64,000 bases of DNA from Branchipolynoe longqiensis (lineage: Eukaryota > Annelida > Polychaeta > Phyllodocida > Polynoidae): assembly GCA_030323885.1 (NCBI GenBank), contig CM059188.1:110457263-110521262 (forward strand). Reading direction: 5' to 3'. Positions 9,451-19,201 of this stretch are shown here, piece by piece (position 1 is the stretch's first letter; the number at the start of each line of letters is the position of its first letter). Under the pieces are notes generated by a model. That model ran no database searches and had not been told where the DNA came from. It worked only from the letters and a program-made list of their open reading frames with translations. A program made the translations under genes and the position numbers.

Positions 9451-10305
9451 TTTTCCTGTACATCAACTCTTTAAAAAATTGAACGACTGATATATAAGAC
9501 TGTCAAATTTAGGAGGTGTTTCTTCTCCCTGCCTACGATCAAAAATGAACATATTTTAGTTATAAACCAGCTAAAAGGAAGAAAGAAGTGTTTACAGACA
9601 ATTCTAGAATCATCTTGTACATTTATTGATGCATGCTCACCAAGTGTATAATACATATGTTGAACTGGAATTGCAGTTACTATTACAACAAATAGTCAAT
9701 TTATATTATGTTTCTATTATCGAACAGGTTTTTCACGTGGTTATTATTGCAACTGATATTGTCATTTATGTACAAACAAATTGTAATGAATGGCTGGAAG
9801 ACCAGTGCTCTGGCGCTGACAAAAGATATTATTCGCTGACTAAAATACATTCAGTAAAACATATTTAAAAAATAAAGCTTTATGGGTGTTCTTGTACCTA
9901 AACTATTAAAAAAAAAAAACTGGTATAAGACTCGCACAAGTCTTCCTGCCAATGATCAAAATCAAACACCTTTAAGGTATATATAACAGCTGAAGCTAAG
10001 ATTCCATATACATGGTATGCAAATGTGAATGTCGATGCGATTGCGACAAAAAATGGAAAAGCATGTAAACACACAGTGGTGCTTCCATACGTCTGGTTGC
10101 GAATGTGAATGTGAATGCGTGGATGGCAAAGTGGATTGTCCAATGGACCAATCAGTGCAGATGCGAATGTGAATGGCCTGCTGCATTACCACGTATATGG
10201 AATCTTAGCTTAAAGCTTTCTAGCTGTTCCTGTACCTAAACTATTTCTAAATTGAACAACTGATATAAGATTGGTTAATTTAGTAGGTGTTCCTTCTTCC
10301 TGCCT
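9450..10305. repeat. Diverged ~100-bp repeats around an inserted MITE
   Basis: The segment ttcctgtacctaaactatt...gaacaactgatataagact...ttcttcctgcc recurs near 9450-9530, 9885-9955 and 10230-10305. MITE-5 (9993-10211) interrupts the series. About 9790-9870 is a LINE-type tail (gaccagtgctctggcgctga) also found at 15065-15160 (minus) and 29335-29412. Confidence 0.5.
9993..10211. mobile_element. MITE-5, hexamer-filled TIR element
   Basis: Inverted ends aagctaagattccatatac (9993-10011) and gtatatggaatcttagctt. The interior is dominated by a 6-bp theme gaatgc/gaatgt on one side and its complement on the other, with gcatgtaaacacac in the middle. Sister copy at 33399-33675 shares the middle and has more hexamers. 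No coding capacity. Confidence 0.75.
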
Positions 10306-10784
10306 CACTTAGACCATCTCTTTGAAAGGCACGCTGTGATACTGGCATCCTCCTCCATCAGTCAGAGGCGAATCCAGCACCTCTGATCCTTGAGCTCTTA
10401 ATTGGGTGTGGGCAATCCCATGGCAGGAGGGGCTGACATATCTTGCCAATTGTGATAGTATCTTCAGCCTTCCTCAATCTCCCTTTGCTTCAAACCATCT
10501 CTGAGGATAACAGCTGCGTACTTAAATATGATGCATGATGGGGGCTGTCTTAGTGACTGATTACTTTTGCAATCACAATATTGCACTTAGCGAAACATCT
10601 GCTTATGAAATGTGTATGACCACAAATTGAATTCCCAACTTATGGTATGAACTATGCTGATTGACGTAATTAAGCCAAGTAGACATTGCCCTCTGTAACA
10701 TATAGAGGAGACATATATGAAATAAATTGAAATCCTAGTTTAGAAAATTTCTGAGTGATGAGTACAGCGACCTGCATATATTAC
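10306..10784. other. Low-copy sequence; candidate conserved non-coding region
   Basis: About 10310-10600 lacks any repeat family seen elsewhere in the window. It contains a GATA-plus-E-box arrangement (gaggataacagctgcg, about 10502-10517) and caatcaca/ccaattgtg motifs. No open frame. Functional status unknown. Confidence 0.3.
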
Positions 10785-11086
10785 CGCGTGCGGGCCTTGT
10801 GTGCGGGATATTGGGAGTTTGGTTCCCGGTCGAGTCAAACCAATTACTTATACAATTTGTACTTGTCACTTCCTAGCCTGGTGCTCGGCATTTTTAGGAT
10901 AGGACAAGGACTGGTTAGCTCAATGTCAGGATAATGTGACTGAGGGGGATATTAGGTCATGGTGCTGGCAGCCTGGTTTTCCAGTGGGGCAGCACTGTAA
11001 AGTCGCCATGAGTGTGCACTGTCGCAAGTCGGTACCCATCCTGATATGACCTTAGATGTTGCTAGGACGTAAAATAACAACAAAAA
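10785..11086 (+). mobile_element. SINE-A copy, head damaged
   Basis: A box is replaced by unrelated sequence (tatattaccgcgtgcggg), but the B-box region ggtttggttcccggtcg, body and 3' end aggacgtaaaataacaac are intact. Confidence 0.8.
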
Positions 11087-11250
11087 CATTTAAGGTACCC
11101 CCATATCCACAGTAGCCGACCCCTTCCAAGATGGAGACAGTCACCAGACCTAACAGCTGGATGCAGACTGAGACAATCATGTGTTTGTCGCGTGGCGACA
11201 CATGAGTCATGAAACCTGCTCAGGGTCAGACCAGGCAGTAGTGGTAGGCA

Positions 11251-11700
11251 CTATGGTAGTGTTTTCAACCTAAGTTCGAAACCCTACGGTAGGATTTTCA
11301 AATTCAGTTGAAAACACTAATGTTAAGTTCAAAACACTACCCCTACATACGTCCAAAACACAATCCAAGTTCAAAACACTATCATAGCACGGTAGTGGGG
11401 TGCTGTATGTGTAATGCCGCTTGTTTGTTGTTGTTTTACATCCTAGCAACATCTAAGGTCATATCAGGACGGGTACTGACTAGTGAGAGTGCACACTCAT
11501 GGTGACTTTATAGTGCTGCCCCACTGGGAGACTAGGCTGCCAACACCATGAGAATAGTGTTTTGAACTTAAAGGAAGTGTTTTGAACTTAAGGATAGTGT
11601 TTTGAGCATGGCCCCAGTAGTGTTTTGAACCTACCCTTAACTAAGTTGAAAACACTACAGTATTATTGTTGTGGGGTAGTGTTTTGAACTTACTACACCG
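11251..11700. repeat. Foldback cluster of a 16-bp motif (agtgttttgaacttaa)
   Basis: About eleven copies of agtgttttgaacttaa or close variants. Left of the nested SINE most are inverted (ttaagttcaaaacact at about 11310-11385); to the right most are direct (11555-11690). Outermost arms are tagtgttttcaacctaag (about 11263) and aagttgaaaacactacag (about 11643). The region should fold into a branched hairpin. Probably a MITE with internal motif multiplication. Confidence 0.6.
11419..11551 (-). mobile_element. SINE-A 3' fragment nested in foldback cluster
   Basis: Minus-strand tail and body (ttttacatcctagcaacatc through tgggagactaggctgccaac). Truncated at its 5' end. Its position at the centre of the inverted motif array shows it inserted into, or helped form, the foldback. 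Confidence 0.8.
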
Positions 11701-12330
11701 GCAGGACGCGTAAAACAAAAGGTCACTGCCGTGCGTGGGCTACTGACACTGACAATGATCATAACAATGTTTTTATTTATATTCTGTCCACCCCTCACTG
11801 GATATGAGAGCAACACTATAACAACATAGAATGTAAATCAAACAGTGACTCACATTTGCATGCTCATGCAAGTAATGTTCAACCATTTGTTTTTACAAAA
11901 TATAGATATCATAACTAAAGAAAGTTGTTTCATGGCTGCTTCCAACTCGTACCACTACATCTTTTAAATCACAAACTATTAGTAACCACTATTTACACTA
12001 TAAGTATAACAAACACCCGTATGTATTTATAAGGGTCAGATAGCAGACACCTGTTTGAAGTTAAAGGTAATTTCACAAAATAGAAGCATTACAGTAGTTG
12101 ATAACAGTACATTTATAAGCGTGCACAATTTGTGGAAACATTTACAATGGCACCGACTAATAGAAAAAGACAGAGATAGAATTCAGCTAGTTCTTTAGCA
12201 TGAAAATAGTGGGGTTGGTCAATGCAAGTTTCATTGACTATAGACAATGTAGTAAAGGCAAGCTAAATACATACTACATACAATGTAGTAATTATAGATA
12301 TAAGCACGTCATTTGTCTGTAATTATAGAT
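11701..12330. other. No gene recognised
   Basis: AT-rich low-copy sequence with two copies of tgtaattatagatataa (about 12285 and 12320) next to the following hexamer array. No supported frame. Confidence 0.45.
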
Positions 12331-12705
12331 ATAAACAAATTAGGCACAGATGCAAACGCAGACGCAGATGCAGATGCAGACGCAGACCAAGATGCAGACG
12401 CAGATGCAGACGCAGGCACAGATGCAGACGCAGACACATATGCAGATGCAGATGCAGACGCAGACACAGGCGCAGATGCATACCCAGATGCAGACCCAGA
12501 CCCAGATGCCATGCGGACACAGACACAGACATAGACGAAGATGCAGATAGACGAAGATGCAGATGCAGATGCAGACCCAGATGCAAATGCAGATGCAGAT
12601 GCAGAAGCAGATGCAGATGCAGACGCAAAGGCAAATGCAGATGCAGATGCAGACAGATATGCAGATGCAGATGCAGGTGCAGATGCAGATGCAGGTGCAT
12701 GCGCA
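12330..12705. repeat. Hexamer satellite (GCAGAT/GCAGAC)n
   Basis: Tandem array of 6-bp units gcagat, gcagac, gcagaa and close variants. Because the unit is a multiple of three, every frame is an open dipeptide repeat (Asp-Ala, Met-Gln, Ser-Ala, Leu-His and so on). These frames are not evidence of genes. The GC-rich right flank 12706-12822 is unique and unexplained. Confidence 0.9.
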
Positions 12706-12822
12706 CTACTGCCCAGAGGTCGACCAAAGGGCACGCGTCTGTCCGGCGCAGACACATCCTTGGCGAGGGGCTCATGTCGCGGCCAATAACACTCGCGCGG
12801 CGAGAAGGGGATTTCGTGGGGT

Positions 12823-12893
12823 GTCTGGTTGGTTATTGGGGTGTAACGTCCTGGCAACATCTAAGGTCATATCAGGGGACAGTGCACACTCAT
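12823..12893 (-). mobile_element. SINE-A tail fragment
   Basis: Minus-strand 3' end only (gtaacgtcctggcaacatct aaggtcatatcagg), with an internal deletion joining to gacagtgcacactcat. Confidence 0.75.
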
Positions 12894-13585
12894 CATACTC
12901 CACTGATGCTTCGCCATGTATGGGTTGTTAATGGCATGTTTTTTTGCGCTTACCATACACATTTCATATTAATGTTGATCGTTTTTACTAACCATAGTCA
13001 ATTTGACCAGAGTAGCATCCATTTTGAGTCACATAATTGTGAGTGTTGTTAACTCGACCATTAGATAGCGCCACCGATATGGTTTATGGCATAATGGTAC
13101 AGATTGATTCCATCAGATGGTGGCAATATTTTGAAATGGGACTATGCACAAGTCCAGAATATAGCAGAGAATGTACATATATATATATATATATATACAG
13201 TCTCTGAATATAGTCAGAGACCGTGAATAAATATATATATATATATATAATGACAGTTCAGCACAATATTAGTCCAGGTATTTATTGCGGAGCCTAGTTT
13301 CATCTGCTGTGCGGATTATTTATATAGACTGTAAGAAGAGTCAAAGTGAAGTGAATCGGAGTGGTATAAGGCAGGTAGAATTGAAATGCGTTAGAGAAAT
13401 TGATCTGATTGTCAATAAATGGAGTGATATCTGCTTTGGGTCCATGACAACGCCATGACAGTCTGCAGGCTGATATCCGTTCAGGTCCTATCGTCCACAG
13501 CACACCGCCGCCTTCTCCAGTAGTCGGACAGTTTATAGGGAAACCCTGCCCCACCGTCAGCGGCTATCAGTATCTCATACCCACA
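12894..13585. other. No gene recognised; contains (AT)n runs
   Basis: Two pure AT dinucleotide tracts at about 13177-13197 and 13232-13248 flank a tagtcagaga palindromic stretch. Remainder has no supported gene. Confidence 0.5.
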
Positions 13586-13680
13586 GGAGGTGGGGTGGGG
13601 TTGGTGGTGGGATTGGGGGTGGGGGTGGGGTGGGAGTGGGGGTAGGGGTGGGAGTCGGTGTTGGGCTGGGGTTGGATTGG
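13586..13680. repeat. G-rich imperfect minisatellite
   Basis: Run of gtgggg/gtgggt units, potentially G-quadruplex forming; the proline-rich minus-strand frame over it is an artefact. Confidence 0.75.
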
Positions 13681-13699
13681 AAGGCCAGAATTCGATTGG

Positions 13700-14414
13700 C
13701 ACAGATTCCATTACTCCTTAATCGTAATGTGATTTCCACCAGCCTTTGTATATATATATACATACTTATACTTATCCTCTTCTGTTTATATATATAATAT
13801 TTAGGCATAATAGCCTGTTAAGAGACTTGGCCTGTCTATATATGACCTGTCACAAGAATAGTGGTCATGCTGCAAGCACTGACTATACCATACTTAGCCC
13901 AAAAGTGAGCAAGTCTGTTTTCCAATGCATTTAGTGATGGAGCATTGACTATTTTGGGTGGAAGTCTATTCCTTGTGTTTGTCGCTCGATCAAGGAGGAA
14001 GTTTTTCCTCGCTTGTGGCTTAATCCTGGGAATTTTAGGTCTAAGTTTGTGTCCTCTGGTCTCCTTATATATGTTTTTGTTGTTGTTGTCCGTAAGTATG
14101 TTTATTCTGCTGACTAAGTTCTTTTGTCATTGCGAAGGACTGGTGTTCCAGGCATTTTTCAATTTGGGATTATTTACGCTAATATGCCGTATAGAGTAAG
14201 GTGTAATAAGGTGAGCTAACAATAACTATTGAATACACAATTTGCAACATATAGCACAATGGAATTCTGATAGTTACCCAAAAGTTCCACAGCAATATGG
14301 CAACAGTAGATATCATCAATATTGGTCTGATTGATTGTGAGTATTTTCATGGTATTTAGAATGTATGCAGAAGTTATCTTCTGTATTCATTTATGAAAGT
14401 TGTAATAAGTTTTA
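13700..14414. other. No gene recognised
   Basis: Unique-looking DNA with short TA tracts. The plus-strand frame 13945-14199 encodes a hydrophobic, leucine/phenylalanine-rich peptide. It has no start context, no splice partner and no recognised family. Confidence 0.4.
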
Positions 14415-14647
14415 ATGCACCAGACTGGATGGTGTTAGAGCATCCGTCTCATGTGTTGGTAGATTGTGGGATCGTGGGTTCGAATCCTGGTCGAGTCAAA
14501 CCAATGACTTAAAAATTGATACTTGTCACTTCCTAGCCAGGCGCTCTGCATTATTAGGATAGGGCAAGGAGCAGTGGAATGAGGAAGACCAGTCGTCTGC
14601 GACTGACATTTCCCTGCTTAAACAACTAATGTACAAAAAAAAATCAA
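14415..14647 (+). mobile_element. SINE-A2 copy
   Basis: Plus-strand copy with a good B box (gggttcgaatcctggtcg). At ataggg caagga it switches to the short tail agcagtggaatgaggaag and ends cttaaacaactaatgtac plus an A-rich stretch (14636-14647). Confidence 0.82.
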
Positions 14648-15718
14648 AAAAGCAGTTGGAGTTAGACAAGGAGTATATAAATGTCAGTTTAATGAGAATA
14701 TTCTAGAGTTACTGTATCATGGTTAGTTATGTGAGTTTGTTATTAATTTTGCAGTCTGTTGTTTTAGTGTTGATAGTCACCTGACAGCAATATGAGTATA
14801 TATATTCATTATAATTTATATATATATATATATAGAATAAGAATTTTACGAGTATAACAACCTGGAATTCCTCACTCCTTGCTGCTTAGCTCAACCCGCC
14901 AGTAATCAGGTGATAAAGCGTGGAGCGAGTCATCTAACCTACTTAACCTCAGCTCAGATGGTGGCGCCACCTAGCGCCGCTCACTCTATGCTCCTAACCT
15001 CATTCACTACCCCAAAGATTTTCATGCAACCCAAAATCACAATCTTGTTCATTTCTCGCCATAAATAAGGCCTTTGTAACATATGTTGTAAATATAGTTT
15101 ATTCATTGAATAACAACTTTTGTCAGCGCCGTGGCACTGGTCTTCCAGCCATGTTGTAAAAATATACGGATTTTCGGTTCGGATTTATATATTGGCAAAG
15201 AACATTACTATTCTCAGGCAAGGGAGTGGGGACCAGGATTATGCAACAGAGAAGCAATGGGTGCCCCACTCGCTTTGAGACATAAGTGCCTATGTGGAAA
15301 TGTGATAACACATAGCGACCGAGATTGTGATGTGATGTTCCTACTTAAGAGACGGTTAATAATTATTTAAATGTTCTCTCCATGCACAAGAAAGAATGCA
15401 AGTGGAAGGGAAGGGCATTTTTAATATATATTTGTTGTAACAGCCTGCAAGTACCATGGGGCCGATGGCCAAGCACACCCAGCCATCCTGCATACATTAT
15501 GGACACCACCTGCAGCTGGGGGTTGAGTGACAACTGCCCCCTATTAGGGTATCGCCCACACAGGCTGTAGAGGGTGTCTGATTTGCTGGCTGTGTGAGCC
15601 CAGTCACCTGCATTCCTTATACCTGCCACATAGACCCCACAAGGGACAGACTCCATTTTCTACACTCAAACTAGCAACATCTATTCAAAAGCCACTGAGC
15701 TGTGTGCAACAACCATGG
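14648..15718. other. No gene; LINE-type tail on minus strand
   Basis: 14815-14836 is a (TA)n tract. 15065-15160, read on the minus strand, is the LINE-like 3' tail ggctggaagaccagtgcc...gctgacaaaagttg followed by a tgaataaac signal. 14961-14976 contains ggtggcgccacctagc, a palindromic motif also found elsewhere. No open frame with recognisable protein in the rest. Confidence 0.45.
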
Positions 15719-16409
15719 GACTTAGGTTCAATGGGCTGTAGGCACTGATTCTTATATACACCAGCAAGAGTCATGAGGATCTGTGTGGGCAGTTGGTAAG
15801 GAGTGAGGGTGATAGGTCGCCAGTAGGTGAACAGGAGTTAATGCCAATAAAGTATAACTTCTTCACTATGAATCTTGCGCGACTTGTCTTTCTTTCTTCC
15901 TTATGAGGTGTGGAGAGTAACGCCAGGTGGGAACTGACAGACAGTTGTCAGAAAACACCTGGGGAGACTAGTCATGTTTAGGGCTCAGACGGCCGAGTTG
16001 CGTTTTATTACAATGTGACATTACAGTTATTTACAATATATATATATGTAGTCTGATATTGTCATCAGCAGCTAGCTCAAGTCAGCTGAAATAACAACAA
16101 TAATCATTCCAAGACTTATATGGACGAATATATGGCCCCAAATGGCCATCAGTCAAGTTAGATATAGGGTAAACTGATACCTAATGAGGTTAACCCACAT
16201 ATCTGGTCAGTCACTTTCCCTCCGTTCCAAATGGGCCTTTCTCTATACAGCCAATACAGACAGTGCAGCCATCTCAATATCCGGTCATTATTTCCCTACA
16301 ACGGACCGGATAAGCAAGGCTTCACCGTCGGGTACGTGGTGACGTGTACTTGGAGGCTAGGGCAGCTGAAATGGTGGGTTATATGTATACCCCTTGGTTA
16401 TATCACGCT
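15719..16409. other. No gene recognised
   Basis: Low-copy sequence. The frame at 16231-16452 has no recognised domain and runs into a LINE fragment. Confidence 0.4.
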
Positions 16410-16421
16410 ACAGGAAGAACT

Positions 16422-16556
16422 CCAAGAGAAACCTGAAGCTGAGATATATTAAGTCCGACTCATGGACATCACTCCCACAGCAGAGAGCTAAATGGAGAGT
16501 GGCAGACAAGTAATGAAAGTAGTCTTTGTCGCATCGCGACCGACAGCATGATGATG
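16422..16556 (+). mobile_element. 5'-truncated LINE 3' end with 12-bp target duplication
   Basis: Homologous to the last ~135 bp of the LINE at 36977-38714 (gagaaacctgaagctgagat ... cgcatcgcgaccgacagc, then a TGA-repeat 3' end). It is flanked by the 12-bp direct repeat acaggaagaact (16410-16421 and 16557-16568). This is the classic product of target-primed reverse transcription with severe 5' truncation. Confidence 0.85.
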
Positions 16557-16718
16557 ACAGGAAGAACTTACCACGCTGCCAGTTCCGGTTAGCGAGGACT
16601 CAGGGAACTAACCAGGCAACACTCATTAGTAATAATATTAGCATAAAAAACATGCAAACAAACACATTTGTATATATATAATGTATACATATATAAGACA
16701 TTAAGACATTTTTATATT

Positions 16719-17048
16719 ACCCGGCGTGGTGGTCGAATCGGTTGAGCATCGGCCTCCCATGCAGAAGAGCGGATGTTCAATTCCCAGTCGAGTCCAACCA
16801 ATGACTTACAAAATTGATACTTATATCACTTCTTAGTACTCGGTATTAATGGGATACCACAAGGACTGGTTCGGTCAGTGTCAGGATAACATGACTGTGT
16901 GGGATATCGGGTCATGGTGCCTGCGGCTTGATTTCCCAGTGGGCCACCACTATAAAGTCGCCATGAGTGTGTCCTGTCACAACTCAATACCCATCCTGAT
17001 ATGACCTTAGATGTTGCCAGGACGTAAAACTCCATCAACCAACCGACC
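16719..17048 (+). mobile_element. SINE-A copy
   Basis: Complete plus-strand copy: A box tggtcgaatcggttgagc, B box gatgttcaattcccagtcg, tail ggacgtaaaactccatcaac plus CAAC. Confidence 0.87.
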
Positions 17049-17679
17049 TAATAAATCAGAAACATACCAGGAAGTATAAGCAATCACATACATCCATGTT
17101 CAAATAAACAGCAGCTGTCACCCAAGTGTCTACCCAGTTATGTCTCCACCATGCTGTCACTGTCAGAGATGTGTCTGCTGCCGCAAGCACTGTGGCCTCA
17201 TTAGCCAAATTGGGGCGATTAAAAAAGGTAAACACGGAAAGGGGTGCATATTTCAGCACGAGGATTGTGTCACGTGATTAGATGAGCCAGCCGCATACCA
17301 AGCCTGGGTCTAATCTGGACCTGTAGAGTCCTTTAATCAGAGTCTGAATACTTGATACAAAATCTCAAAAGTTAAACTCAACAAATGATATGCCCTTATC
17401 CAAGCTTTCCAGTTGCTGCTGGCATTGTTGGTGATTACGAGCGGTCCTGGGGTATGTAACCCTGATAGCGCAGAAGCTGGCATGGGGAGAATCTGACAGC
17501 ATGTAAAACAAGCCGTCTTGACAGGTTGAGTTATGTACAGTGAGTGACTCTTTATTAGGGATCAAGGTACAACTACCGGCGGTCACGTGACCTGTGACGT
17601 AGTCCTCTTATCGTCTGCTGGCGTTCTCGTACTCAGCTACAGATATGTTACATAGTCCAGTCATTCTAGTCGATTTTGT
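17049..17679. other. No gene recognised
   Basis: Low-copy sequence; 17365-17640 contains E-box-like cacgtgacc and tgacgtag motifs and a tctttattagg stretch (minus-strand polyadenylation-like). It could be an old LTR, but no partner copy is in the window. Confidence 0.35.
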
Positions 17680-17981
17680 GGCCAAACATCACAGTTATTG
17701 CAACAGAATTGTTTGCACCGCTAGGCATCCTCAGTTTTATTGGCTTTGAAACATATCACAAGTCTAGAGTGTTAAAATTGCTGGAAAGGGGTGAAAAAAT
17801 GCATTAACAAATGCCATCAGGAAAACAGATTTTACTTCATGATGGGGTCTGCTAATGCGTTTTTCACCCCTTTCCACCAACTTTAACGGTCTAAACTTTT
17901 GATAATAATCTTTCAAAGGGTATAACATTGAAATGTATAGCAGTGCAAACAATTCTGTTGCAATTAGTGTGATGTTTAGCC
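17680..17981. mobile_element. MITE-7, full-length palindromic element
   Basis: Outer arms gccaaacatcac...gcaacagaattgtttgca (17681-17730) pair with tgcaaacaattctgttgc...gtgatgtttagc (17944-17980). The inner arms tggaaaggggtgaaaaa and tttttcacccctttcca also pair, so nearly the entire element folds on itself. No coding sequence and no other copy in the window. Confidence 0.75.
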
Positions 17982-17984
17982 GTA

Positions 17985-18287
17985 AACGGGATGGCCGAAT
18001 GAGATGGGATGGCCGGACGGGATGGCCAAATGAGTTGGAGTGAATAACCAGATGGGATGGCCGAATGAGTTAGAGCATCCGTTTCCCGTGTTGGTAGATC
18101 ATGTGGTCATAGGTTCGAACCCTGGTCAAGTCAAACCAATGACTTAAAAATTGATACTTTTCACTTCCTACCCTGGCGCTCGACATTTTTAGGATAGGGC
18201 AAGGAGCAGTGGAATGAGGAAGAACAATTGTCTGCGATTGAAATTTCCCCTGCTTAATCAACTAATGTACCAAAAATTAAAAGAAAA
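17985..18287 (+). mobile_element. SINE-A2 copy with multiplied A-box segment
   Basis: A short stretch with gggatggccgaatgag (the SINE A-box region) repeated four times (17986-18070) precedes a full SINE-A2 with B box aggttcgaaccctggtc. It ends with the short tail agcagtggaatgaggaag and ttaatcaactaatgtacc plus A-rich DNA. The multiplied promoter segment is unusual and could be replication slippage. Confidence 0.75.
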
Positions 18288-18336
18288 TGACTAGACTATT
18301 AGCAGAACCAACACCTTCACCAAGTGGTTAAGCACA

Positions 18337-18698
18337 CCAAAGACCCTATAATACTAAGACGGTTCACTCCCTATCTCTCCAATGGTAATGTAAATTTTGC
18401 AGTGCCACCTTTTGGTGGGTTTGACCAGCCTGGCTGCTGGTTGGTGTTTACATGATCATATATTATACATGAGATAGGTAAGTATGAATACACATCAATA
18501 TGAAATTGCTATGAACAAATACACATCATCATCAGCATCGCCATCATCACACATCTTTCACATTCATATATACATTTATACATATAATATAGCAGCTGTT
18601 TAACCAAGAGAACAGCCAGCGCCCCAAGTGGTGGGTTTGATCATTTTGATTACACAGTACAGGCTGAGTGAGCCGTCTTAGTATTATAGGGTCTTTGA
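18337..18698. mobile_element. MITE-2, second copy, opposite orientation
   Basis: Inverted ends as at 4735 (ccaaagaccctataatac). The direct repeat GCACA lies on both sides (18332-18336 and 18699-18703) if the last base of the right end is counted as part of the element. Internal catcatcagcatcgcc matches the gat/tga stretch of the first copy in reverse. Confidence 0.82.
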
Positions 18699-18790
18699 GC
18701 ACACATAGTCGACAGGCCACATAGTGAACACAATGCCACAGAGAGGATATATACATTACAATTTGTGCAGACCCACAACACACTGCACAC

Positions 18791-19110
18791 AACCAGACGC
18801 GGTAGCCGAATCGGTAAGAGCGTAGGCTTCCCGTGCCAAAGGTCTGGAGTTTGATTCTTGGTCGAGTCAAAGCAATGACTTTTACATTGATACTTGACCC
18901 TTCCTAGCTTGGTGCTTGACATTACTAGGTTAGGGCAAAGACTGGTAGCTCAGTGTCAGGATAATGCGACTGAGTGGGATATCTGGTTATGGTGCCAGTA
19001 GCCTGGTCTCCCAAGAGGGCAGCACTAAAAGGTCACCATGAGTGTGCACTGTCACAAATCGCTATCCGTCCTGATATGACCCTAGGTGTTGCCAGGACAT
19101 AAAACTCAAA
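18791..19110 (+). mobile_element. SINE-A copy
   Basis: Plus-strand copy with A box gtagccgaatcggtaagagc, B box gagtttgattcttggtcg, tail aggacataaaactcaaaac. Confidence 0.85.
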
Positions 19111-19201
19111 ACAAACGAGGAGCACACTGGACAAATCACCCAGGGATTCGGCCAACCCACCAGACAAACCATATGATAGTTAACACAATTGTGCGGTCTC
19201 A

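Noticed and set aside
12309..12931. Asp-Ala, Met-Gln, Ser-Ala and Leu-His repeat frames
   Set aside because: Hexamer satellite open in all frames.
13945..14199. Hydrophobic 84-residue frame resembling a membrane protein
   Set aside because: T-rich DNA readily gives Leu/Phe-rich frames; no other coding evidence.
14415..14500. tRNA gene candidates at the many A-box/B-box pairs
   Set aside because: Spacing and flanks follow the SINE families; no pairable acceptor stem and anticodon arm as in a functional tRNA, and each is followed by a SINE body.
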